Source: Bilabrum cf. latius (lineage: Eukaryota > Bigyra: Bicosoecida > Bigyra > Bicosoecida). Taken from it: a stretch of DNA of 64,000 nucleotides. The stretch spans positions 1,178,001-1,242,000 of the forward strand of contig OZ237735.1 of assembly GCA_965178125.1 (NCBI GenBank), in the 5' to 3' direction. The position numbers and the translations under genes are program-made. This document shows, piece after piece, positions 48,774 to 58,361 of the stretch. The notes under the pieces are model-generated. The model was not told where the DNA came from, ran no database searches, and saw only the letters and a program-made list of their open reading frames with translations. Numbering within the stretch: the stretch's first letter is position 1; every line of letters starts with the position of its first letter.

Positions 48774-49406
48774 ATGTCTGAAAGCCACCCGAAGACAGCA
48801 ACAGCGATGGTATGCTCGGTGTGTTTGAAGGTGCTAGACCAATCGCAGAACCCACCGCCCGCCGCTTTCGAGGCGACCTGTGGCCACATTTTCTGCGAAT
48901 CATGCAACACGGACACCAAATATGCATGCGAGGGGTGCAGGGATGACAGCAGGACGGTGCGGAGGATGTTTGAACCAAACGCCGGCGTATCCTCCCGGGA
49001 CCAAAGTTGCCTGGACGCCAGAGACTACTCGATCGAGAAGCCTCGATCATTTGCAGGCATATCCGCTGATGCTCTCAAGGACAAGCCAGACCAAGAGGCT
49101 ACGAGTAGCGTCCAGAAGTCACGCCCCCCGTCGACGGTGACAGACGCTAGGTACGCCGCCGCCAAAGATCACGCCAAGAACGAAAGGCGCGACCACGCGA
49201 ACCTACTCGAAGATGTGGTGGAGCGTCTTCTCGATCGCGCGTGCCGGGCAGAGAGCGAGTTGCGCAAGGCGCAAGAAGAGCTACGCCAGGAACGGGCAGC
49301 GCATAAAGTGGCGCGGCGGAGCAATGAGGTGGCTGACCTCGAAAGCACCGTGGTGTTCAAGGATGGGAAGGTTGGAGACAAGCGGGGCAGGAAGACTAGC
49401 CCCTGA
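48774..49406 (+). CDS. Small RING-finger protein with C-terminal coiled coil
   Basis: Intronless, 210 residues, ATG 48774 to TGA 49404, no TAG needed. The N-terminus has a RING-type zinc finger: CSVC, then CGHIFCESC and a final CEGC, spaced as C-x2-C ... C-x-H-x2-C-x2-C ... C-x2-C, although the last loop is short and the finger may be degenerate. A charged helix or coiled coil near residues 150-190 (LLDRACRAESELRKAQEELR) follows. The basic C-terminus is GDKRGRKTSP. By family it could be an E3 ubiquitin (or SUMO-targeted) ligase; its neighbour at 52-57 kb is a Ulp1-like protease, so a shared ubiquitin-like pathway is conceivable but unproven. Confidence 0.7.
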   Translation: MSESHPKTATAMVCSVCLKVLDQSQNPPPAAFEATCGHIFCESCNTDTKYACEGCRDDSRTVRRMFEPNAGVSSRDQSCLDARDYSIEKPRSFAGISADALKDKPDQEATSSVQKSRPPSTVTDARYAAAKDHAKNERRDHANLLEDVVERLLDRACRAESELRKAQEELRQERAAHKVARRSNEVADLESTVVFKDGKVGDKRGRKTSP

Positions 49407-49804
49407 AATGTATCATTGACTGCAAGATTTCTACCAAAAATTGCAAAGCAAACAGACACGATCAATCTCGCTCACGCCTCAAAGTTCGAGAGGGCCCCTG
49501 TCAGCCGAGCCAAACTTCCGACCCTTGCCCCTCCGGAGCATCCACTGCAGCTGCACCAGCAGCACACTCCGCTCCACCTCTCCAGCCAGATGACCGGCCG
49601 CCTCCTCCACGTCCTGCGCGTCCAACTGGAGCAGAGCATCCGCGCACAGCTGCGTGAGCCTCCTTCACGCCTGCCCTGGTACGGAGCAAAGCAGCAGATG
49701 CTCTGCACGCTCCCGGTATCTCTCGTGTCAAAGAACCCCAGCATCAGCCTATCGTACTTGCTGGCCAGCCACTTCAGGTTGGCAATCGTCAGCTTGGCGG
49801 GGGT
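49407..49804 (-). other. Possible exon remnant between RING gene and minisatellite
   Basis: Two minus-strand stretches look protein-like but are in different frames: LTIANLKWLASKYDRLMLGF with FFDTRDTGSVQSI (about 49790-49700), and LDAQDVEEAAGHLAGEVERS with VLLVQLQWMLRRG (about 49640-49530). They could be exons of a small gene whose other parts are lost in the minisatellite, or a decayed gene. No family is recognised and no start or stop can be fixed. Confidence 0.3.
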
Positions 49805-52290
49805 GTCACTTCATGGAGGCTGCGTCTCACTTCATGGAGGCCGCGTCTCACTTCATGGAGGCCGCGTCTCACTTCATCCAGAACGCGTCTCACTTCATCG
49901 AGGCCGCGTCTCACTTCATGGAGGCTGCGTCTCACTTCATCCAGGCCGCGTCTCACTTCATGGAGGCCGCGTCTCACTTCATCGAGGCCGCGTCTCACTT
50001 CATGGAGGCCGCGTCTCACTTCATGGAGGCTGCGTCTCACTTCATGGAGGCCGCGTCTCACTTCATGGAGGCCGCGTCTCACTTCATGGAGGCCGCGTCT
50101 CACTTCATCGAGGCTGCGTCTCACTTCATGGAGGCCGCGTCTCACTTCATGGAGGCTGCGTCTCACTTCATGGAGGCCGCGTCTCACTTCATGGAGGCCG
50201 CGTCTCACTTCATGGAGGCCGCGTCTCACTTCATGGAGGCCGCGTCTCACTTCATGGAGGCCGTGTCTCACTTCATGGAGGCCGCGTCTCACTTCATGGA
50301 GGCTGCGTCTCACTTCATGGAGGCCGCGTCTCACTTCATGGAGGCCGCGTCTCACTTCATGGAGGCCGCGTCTCACTTTATCGAGGCCGCGTCTCACTTC
50401 ATGGAGGCCGCGTCTCACTTCATGGAGGCCGCGTCTCACTTCATCCAGGCCGCGTCTCACTTCATGGAGGCCGCGTCTCACTTCATGGAGGCCGCGTCTC
50501 ACTTCATCGAGGCCGCGTCTCACTTCATGGAGGCCGCGTCTCACTTTATGGAGGCCGCGTCTCACTTCATCGAGGCCGCGTCTCACTTCATCCAGGCCGT
50601 GTCTCACTTCATGGAGGCCGCGTCTCACTTCATCCAGGCCGCGTCTCACTTCATCGAGGCTGCGTCTCACTTCATTCAGGCCGCGTCTCACTTCATGGAG
50701 GCTGCGTCTCACTTCATGGAGGCTGCGTCTCACTTCATCGAGGCTGCGTCTCACTTCATGGAGGCCGCGTCTCACTTCATCCAGGCCGCGTCTCACTTCA
50801 TGGAGGCCGCGTCTCACTTCATCCAGGCCGCGTCTCACTTCATGGAGGCCGCGTCTCACTTCATCCAGGCCGCGTCTCACTTCATGGAGGCCGCGTCTCA
50901 CTTCATCGAGGCCGCGTCTCACTTCATGGAGGCCGCGTCTCACTTCATGGAGGCCGCGTCTCACTTCATCGAGGCTGCGTCTCACTTCATTCAGGCCGCG
51001 TCTCACTTCATGGAGGCCGCGTCTCACTTCATGGAGGCCGTGTCTCACTTCATCCAGGCCGCGTCTCACTTCATCCAGGCCGCGTCTCACTTCATCGAGG
51101 CCGCGTCTCACTTCATCCAGGCCGCGTCTCACTTCATGGAGGCCGCGTCTCACTTCATCCAGGCCGCGTCTCACTTCATGGAGGCCGCGTCTCACTTCAT
51201 GGAGGCCGCGTCTCACTTCATCGAGGCTGCGTCTCACTTCATGGAGGCCGTGTCTGACTTCATGGAGGCCGCGTCTCACTTCATCCAGGCCGCGTCTCAC
51301 TTCATGGAGGCCGCGTCTCACTTCATGGAGGCCGCGTCTCACTTCATGGAGGCCGCGTCTCACTTCATGGAGGCCGCGTCTCACTTCATGGAGGCCGCGT
51401 CTCACTTCATGGAGGCCGCGTCTCACTTCATCGAGGCCGTGTCTCACTTCATGGAGGCCGCGTCTCACTTCATGGAGGCTGCGTCTCACTTCATGGAGGC
51501 CGCGTCTCACTTCATGGAGGCCGCGTCTCACTTCATGGAGGCCGCGTCTCACTTTATCGAGGCCGCGTCTCACTTCATGGAGGCCGCGTCTCACTTCATC
51601 CAGGCCGCGTCTCACTTCATCCAGGCCGCGTCTCACTTCATGGAGGCCGCGTCTCACTTCATCGAGGCCGCGTCTCACTTCATGGAGGCCGCGTCTCACT
51701 TTATCGAGGCCGCGTCTCACTTCATCGAGGCCGCGTCTCACTTCATGGAGGCTGCGTCTCACTTCATGGAGGCCGCGTCTCACTTCATCCAGGCCGTGTC
51801 TCACTTCATGGAGGCCGCGTCTCACTTCATGGAGGCCGCGTCTCACTTCATCGAGGCTGCGTCTCACTTCATGGAGGCCGCGTCTCACTTCATGGAGGCT
51901 GCGTCTCACTTCATGGAGGCTGCGTCTCACTTCATCGAGGCTGCGTCTCACTTCATGGAGGCCGCGTCTCACTTCATCGAGGCCGCGTCTCACTTCATGG
52001 AGGCCGCGTCTCACTTCATCCAGGCCGTGTCTCACTTCATGGAGGCACGCTTCTCACTTCATCCAGGCCGCGTCTCACTTCATGGAGGCCGCGTCTCACT
52101 TCATCCAGGCCGCGTCTCACTTCATGGAGGCCGCGTCTCACTTCATCCAGGCCGCGTCTCACTTCATGGAGGCTGCGTCTCACTTCATGGAGGCCGTGTC
52201 TCACTTCATCCAGGCCGCGTCTCACTTCATCCAGGCCGCGTCTCACTTCATCCAGGCCGCGTCTCACTTCATGGAGGCTGCGTCTTCATC
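49805..52290. repeat. 21-bp minisatellite, about 118 tandem units
   Basis: A 2.5-kb array of 21-bp units. On the plus strand each unit reads HFMEAAS in one frame and VSLHGGR in another; the minus strand reads RGLHEVR. Units differ at few sites: ATGGAG, ATCGAG or ATCCAG in the middle, GCC/GCT, GCG/GTG and TTC/TTT. The array keeps a 21-bp register until about 52044, where an indel shifts it. Units degrade at the right end (52280-52340). Because 21 is a multiple of three and the unit has no stop in several frames, long frames appear on both strands (for example 49654-52446 plus, 49789-52035 minus). These look like by-products of the repeat, not genes. Confidence 0.93.
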
Positions 52291-52459
52291 CACAGGCCGC
52301 ATATCCCACTTCAGCCAGAGGCCGTGTCTTGTTCGAGGCCGTGGCTCGCTTCAGTGAAGCTTCATGTGTCCGTTAGATCGAGGTGCAGGAGCCGTGAAGA
52401 CGATGTTTTTCATGTGGTTGAAAATATAACAAAATCTGGTCGGTAGTCTAGGTTCAATT

Positions 52460-55400
52460 TCAGCCAGGCGTTGCCTCGCCTTCACCGAAGGTCGGAGGTA
52501 ACGCTCTCTGCATTTGCTCCTTGCGAGCGTCCACCTCGTGCACGCGTTCCATCTTGCTCAGGGCGGTCTCCGTGATGGTGGCGGCCAGCCACTGCCGACT
52601 GTAACCGATAGTCGATCGGTCGAACATGTCGCTCCCTAGAAACATCGAATGCCTGAACTAATCTTGAATGGCGCGTTTCGTGGCGTGCGGTCCGAGCGCT
52701 GTGAGCACCCACTGCCGGGCATACTCGATCGCAAAGACGCCGCAATCACACCCGTTCGTCTGCTGTGGCACGTGCCGCATCACCACGGCCGGGAACCTCT
52801 GCGGATCTTGGAGGAACGCTTCGGGAGGCCTCGCCTCGCGACCGCTCTGGGCGTCCGCCCGCGCTCGTCGGCATGCGTTTTTGTACTCGGGTGGGGCGTA
52901 TAGCTCTTCGTACATGAGCTGCACGTACCTACGAATCCGTTCGGCGTACCCCTGCCGCGCGTGCGTATTTCTGTAAGAGTCTAGGAGCAGGATACACGGC
53001 GCCGGTTCGAGCTCGGCGTTGTGGGCCTCGTACCGCAGCCCGTCGCACGCCACTAGGAGATGCTGCATCTTGGCGTCGCTGAGCGGGGCTGGCATGCCAT
53101 CTATGCTCGGGGTGCTCGGAGATGACCCCGGATCGGCGGACCGCCTGCTCTCGCCGGCACCCGACGACGGGGCGCTGCTCGATGACGCAGCTGCCGCCTG
53201 CCGTGCACCAAGGGCCGAGGTGGTGGCTGGTTCCTTCCCAGGCGACACGAGCCGGTCCGCCTCGGCGCGACACTGCACGGCACGCTCCCGCATGCGATCG
53301 GCCCCAGCCCTTGCCGCGCGTTGCGAGGCTTGCAGCACCTCAAGCCGTCGCGCAATCCACGCCAAAGCGCGCACAAGCTCGCTGTGCGCGCTGCTGGCGT
53401 CTGACAGCGCCCTTTCCAGATCTTGGGCGGGTAAGGTTGGCTTCGTCCCGGCCGGATCCGATGCAATCTCCATGCGCGACCGCTTCCGCGTCCCGCGCGC
53501 TACTGACCTGCCATCCGGTGCACGCCCTCGCTTCGATCCTAGGGCGATCGAGCCGCCATCAGCACCGGAAATTGCTGTCAGGCAATCGCTGGCTGCCCGT
53601 GTGCTCGCATCCAGTCGGCCGCAGAGCACCTTTGCAGCGTCGGCAAGGGCGCCGCAGTACGCCTCCAGCGCGCAGAGCCTCGCGACAGACCGCTCCGCAG
53701 CCCCGGCCTCCCGCAAGAGTCCCTCGTGCTTGATCGAGACGGCCTAGGCGAGACCCTTAAGGCGCCACTTGGCGTGCTCGCGCACCGCCTGCTACACGGC
53801 ATCCTTGAGCACCTCGGTGTCGGTGGTCATCTAGAATCTATCGCCGCCCCGGGCGGTGAATGCTACCGAGGAGCCTGATGCCGAGTGGGCACGCCCCCCG
53901 TCACCAGCGCACTGTTCCTCTTCGAGGCTGAACCTCGGGCATTCCAGCGGGTGCCTTGGAATTTCCAGCTGCTGATCGCAGCGCTGCGCGTACCGTCGGA
54001 GAAACTCTGCGGCGGACTTGTGCCCGCTGCTGCCTTCCCCACCCTGCAGCTCATCACGAATGGCGGCCAGGCTGGATTCGATGCCCCCGGCACCCGGTGC
54101 CGCGCTGTGTGTGCATGCGCAGAGTAGCCAATCAACCGCCTCGATGGCACCCGCCGCCCTGCTCGCCACGCCAGCGTCTGCGGCCTCGGCCGACTGCGCC
54201 GACGCGATCAGCCTTGGGGCGGTCTGGCTGAGACGAGACAGGGCGCTCGCGCTGATCGCTTCCCAGACCTCTCGGCGATGCGAGGCTACAGCATCGGCGG
54301 CTGGGTCGTGCACGCCTTTGATCGAGCCCCCCTTGTCGCCGCTGCTCCGAGTCGCATCCGGGCTGTCAGCTGCGCCCCTGGTGTGGCTGCTGCTAGCGGC
54401 AGTGTGTTGTCCCGACCCGCTGGACGGGAAGCGACCGCCAGGCGCGGCACCGGCTGATTCGCTCGAGCCCGTGGCTCTTGACGACGGAGTCGGTCCACTG
54501 CCTCCTTTGGCTTTTCTACTTGTCGGGGTAGTCTAGGCCTCCCCCGCGGCAGCGTCACCCGCAGGGGCAGCGTCACCCGCAGGGTTCACATCCATTGCCC
54601 GCCACCACCCATCCAGCGCAGCGTGCAGCCCGGTGGCGGCGGTGACAGACGCTGCGGCAGTGTTGGCGTCATTGTCATCATCTGCAGCGCCGAGCTTCTC
54701 GCACAAGTGCTCCAGTCCAGACAGCAATGACTCTAGCCTCGACATGGATCCTTGGCTGCGTGCTGCCAGCCACTATCGCGCCCGCGGCCAGACCTCGTTG
54801 TCCCACCGCCCCACGACGGGTGCTAGGGAGTGGGGGTCTGCGTGCCTGTCGGGCAGCCTCTGGCTGGCGCCCGCCGAGGCATCCTCGTCGGAACGACGGG
54901 GTCCGCTCTTTGCGCTGGATTGCATCCTCGGACGCTCGCGCTCGTCGGAACCAGCCGTGACTGCCTGGCGCGCCTCCCGCGCGGTTGGCATGGCAAGTGC
55001 CGCGTTGCACACGATGGCCAAGCTGTAGTGGCTGCTATCCCAAAATGGGATGATGACGAACTGGCGCGAGAAGGGATTGAAATTGGAACCCATGAGACCC
55101 AAAATGTCTGTTGCGGAAAGCCTCATCGGATCACCGAGCGGCAGCATCATGCGCTCTACGAGCGTGCGCGGGAGGGTGTTCAGTTCCCGGGCGCGTGCCA
55201 CTGGGGGTGCTGGGTCCACGTACCCGAGCATGCTGCCGACAGCTTGGGGCAGGTCGAGCGATGCCGGTCTCCAGATGCTGTGCTTGCCACGAGGCACAAG
55301 TTGGGCCGGGCCAGCGGCGCGGGCCCTAGCCATCGTCTCCGTCGGGTCGATCGCGCGCCCGCTCAGTACCGCGGCCCCCAGCCGCGCCAGCTCGGGTCCT

Positions 55401-57194
55401 ACGCCGAGCTCTATACGATTCATACGCTGCCAGCAGTTGTCAGCGAGGCGGTAGGTCGACTAGAGCATCATATTCGCCCGGATCTGCTCCTTCCCGGGAT
55501 ACCGCGGCCCGACCTCGATCCACGGGGTGCGAGCGCCATAAGAGTCCAACCCTGCCGGCGATGCGTCTCCCACCCCTTGGCCCTCCCTCCGAGCGCTGAG
55601 CCTAATACCCCTACCACCCGCTGCGCTCGCGAGCGCGCTTGCCCCATCGGACTCCCGCGAATTCCTTGTTCGGTTCCACGTCAATTCCATCAGGGAGCAT
55701 CGCCGACGGATGGGAGCGGGGTATTCGTAAAACATGGCGTACCAGAGGCCAAACTCTACGATGTCATCCGACAGCCATGTACCGGGAGAGCACAGCTTGA
55801 TCGTTTCCGGCCTCACACTGATGCTCGGATACCCCAAGGCAGGGAATCTCCAGGGGTGGCCTCCGCTGGCCACGTCCTTACTGGCCAGGTAAACCACCTG
55901 CTCATCGCTGCCTCCACCGCGCCGCTCCTCTGCGGATCCAGCATCGCGGGCGAATCTCGTCACAGGGCTGGCGTCAGCCTGCGCAGTCCGTGCCCCCCCT
56001 CGCACCTGTGCAGAATGCAACAGGGGCTAGAGGCACTCCACTGCCGCAGCGTGGGCCATTGGAAAGCCGAGCGTGCCTGCCAAGACAGCAGCGAGCAGCA
56101 GCTCCTCGTGCGCCCCGCTGGTCCGCGAACCAGCGGACAGGAGGGCGTCGAGCATCTGTCGGCCCTGCCCCGTGCGCGACTTTGCTCGATCGGGAGGCGG
56201 CGGGATGCCACCGGCGTACGCGAGCGACATGATCGAAGAGTCATCCCCCTCTGCTCCCCGCACGTCCCGCTCCCATGTCCACGGTCTGACCACTGCATTG
56301 AAGCCACAAGCAGAGAGCGGGTGCCGGCTGGCAAACTCGTTGGTCGTCTGCTTGACGTAGACGAACCTGCGAACGCACGCAGAGAGAGAGAGAATAGATA
56401 CATCTGAATCAAAGCACGCAACGAGAGAGAGAGAGAGGCAGATGAGACAGAGTATGGAGTCTAGGGGAAGCAAAGAACCACGGCGCGAGACGAGAGCGGG
56501 GCGGGCGCGCGTCCTGGACTCACGATTGAATCGACATGAGACCCTTGCTCCGATGTACGAGAAGCTTGGGGACCCCGTCGATGGGGGGGTCTTCCCTGTA
56601 GCTGTGGATGGCGCGCGCCGCGAGGGCGCACTCTTGATCGCTGCGCAGCCGAATGACCCGCACGCCGGGCGCGCCGGGTTCGAACGGCTCGCACGCTGCT
56701 GTCTCAAGCAGCTGCGGTACAAAATCAATCGACGACCGGTCCCTCGCTTCATCGATGCATTCGGGGTGGTCGGCCCAAACATCTTCGACCACCACGCTCT
56801 CGTCAAGCTTGTCAATCACTCGCCGCGAGTCGTCTCCCCTGTCGTCTCCCGAGCTCGACCCATCTGATGTAGATTCGCTGTCGCTGCTCTCAACAGTGCC
56901 GGCCGACTGGATTTGCCCTGCTAGGCGCGTCCCGAACGAGGCGCCTTGCGGCTGCGCGTCAGCTTTCACGTCGACCCCCGTCGTGGCTGCCTCGGCCGAG
57001 GCACGCGCAGAGTCCGCCTCGATAAACCAGGCCAGCATTCCCCCGAACAGGGGGCCCGTCCGAGCACCCGCGACCCGCTCCGACTGGCTGGGGTCTGCGG
57101 CCCCGCCAGCAGCTGGTCTGCTCGACCTGGTGGCCCCCGGTCCGGCCAGCGGCTTGTGACGCTCGAGCATCTCGGCCCCAGCGGACCCCTCCAT
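52460..57194 (-). CDS. Giant Ulp1-like (C48) cysteine protease with split catalytic domain
   Basis: Two exons, 57194-56524 and 56366-52460 (157-nt intron with a CT-rich tract before CAG), encode 1525 residues ending in TGA. TAGs (56027, 55460, 54773, 54533, 53831, 52658) are read as Gln. The catalytic His is in VIIPFWDSSHYSLAIV (His at 55029-55031), the Asp in CILLLDSYRN (about 52980), and the Gln/Cys pair in PQQTNGCDCGVFAIEYARQW (about 52745-52705). This order, H-D-Q-C, is that of Ulp1/SENP proteases that cleave SUMO-like proteins. The His and Asp are normally about 20 residues apart; here about 680 Ala/Ser-rich residues intervene in the same open frame. The N-terminal 700 residues are unrecognised. 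Ulp1 domains are also found in several eukaryotic DNA transposons. Confidence 0.8.
56380..56440. repeat. GA-rich dinucleotide tracts in the Ulp1-like gene's intron
   Basis: Two GAGAGA tracts (about 56380-56392 and 56424-56436) lie in the intron. On the transcribed minus strand the first is a CT run next to the 3' splice site and serves as a polypyrimidine tract. Confidence 0.8.
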
Positions 57195-58176
57195 CGATGC
57201 GAAGCAGAGCAGCACGGCGCCAGTCGGGACGTTCGTCAACAGTGCGTCCCGGATGCTGCTGTACTACACATCGCTTGGCTCGCAATCTGACATTGATGTG
57301 CTGCCGCGAGACCAGAACTACGCATACGGCGTGCTCACTGCGCGCCGGAGCTGGAACTATAGCAACGTGGCGCACTCCGATCAGGCCTACTTCGGAATCA
57401 AGGCAGGCAACAACAGGGAGAACCACGGGCATCTGGATCTGGGCTCCGTCATCTACGATTCTGCCGGGCACAGGTTCATTCACGACCTGGGCGCCGACAG
57501 CTACGCCCTGCCCGGCTACTTTTCGCCCAACCAGCGCTGGACCTATTACCGGCTGGGAACTTGGGGACACAACACGCTCACGTTCGACGGCAAGAATCAG
57601 AACAAGGATGCCACTGCCGCGATTGCGGAATCGCTTGCGCAAGCCGACTTTGCATATGGCATCGTGAATCTCACTGCAGCTTACGTTGGGCATCACCCAG
57701 CGTCTATTGTGCGCGGCGGAGCCCTGGCCGGAGACCGCAAAAGCATGGTAATTCGCGACGAAATCTCCTGGAAGAGCCAAGCGAGCGCGCCGAGCAACAT
57801 GTCCATCCGGTTCCATACCTTTGAAACGGTGGCTGTGCAGTGCTACAAGGGTGACGGACAGGCTACCGTGGATCCGCACGTGTGCCTCACATACGTCATC
57901 CCGGGTGACGAGCGGAAGATCAATGTGTACGCTCGCATCGTGTCGGAGTCCACTGACTGCCCAGGGGCGAAGTGGGCCACAGATGAGGTCAGGCTGTCCA
58001 AGCCACAGGAGAGCACAGACGGTCTTACGCGGATCTCTGTTGTTGCTGACTCGCAAGATGCCGTGTACAGCTGCAACCATGTGTCAGTCGTCATCGGGCC
58101 GGAGACGCCCGACACCTCGCTCAAGGTTCCCGCTCTGGCATCGTGGGGCACGGCTGGCCCTCTTAATGGGGCATGA
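57160..58176 (+). pseudogene. Heparinase II/III-like lyase, C-terminal domain only (5' truncated)
   Basis: An open frame from just after TGA at 57157 to TGA at 58174 matches the C-terminal beta-sandwich of heparinase II/III and related polysaccharide lyases: AYFGIKAGNNRENHGHLDLG, FIHDLGADSYALPGYFS and WTYYRLGTWGHNTLTFDGKN. The HGHLD histidine, a catalytic-site element, is present. The family's N-terminal alpha/alpha toroid of about 350 residues is missing. Upstream plus-strand sequence is instead occupied, antisense, by the Ulp1-like gene, whose ATG (57194) lies inside this frame. So the gene is truncated, or its first exons lie beyond an insertion. The domain itself has no internal stop and could still be expressed, for example from the Ulp1 promoter region in the other direction. 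Confidence 0.75.
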
Positions 58177-58361
58177 TTTGGCAACGAGATTGAGGGCTAG
58201 ACAAGGGGTTAAGGCTAGAACGCTTTCCTGTGAAGCCCGAATTAACTGTGACAGGATTCTTTGCACATGCTATGTATCCGGATACTTTTGTCTAAACAGC
58301 AGCTACTGTTGTCATGCACAATCAGCTGAACGTTCGCGAACGAACAGCTGACCCTGCCCTT

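Noticed and set aside
49805-52290. CRISPR array
   Set aside because: Units are directly tandem with no unique spacers and the genome is eukaryotic.
49416-52446. Long open frames across the minisatellite as giant repeat proteins
   Set aside because: Open frames occur on both strands because the 21-bp unit has no stop there; the best frame is broken by an indel near 52044 and has no convincing start or unique domain.
54830-56407. 525-residue plus-strand open frame
   Set aside because: It is antisense to the Ulp1-like gene, has no recognisable domain, and reflects GC-rich codon bias on the opposite strand.
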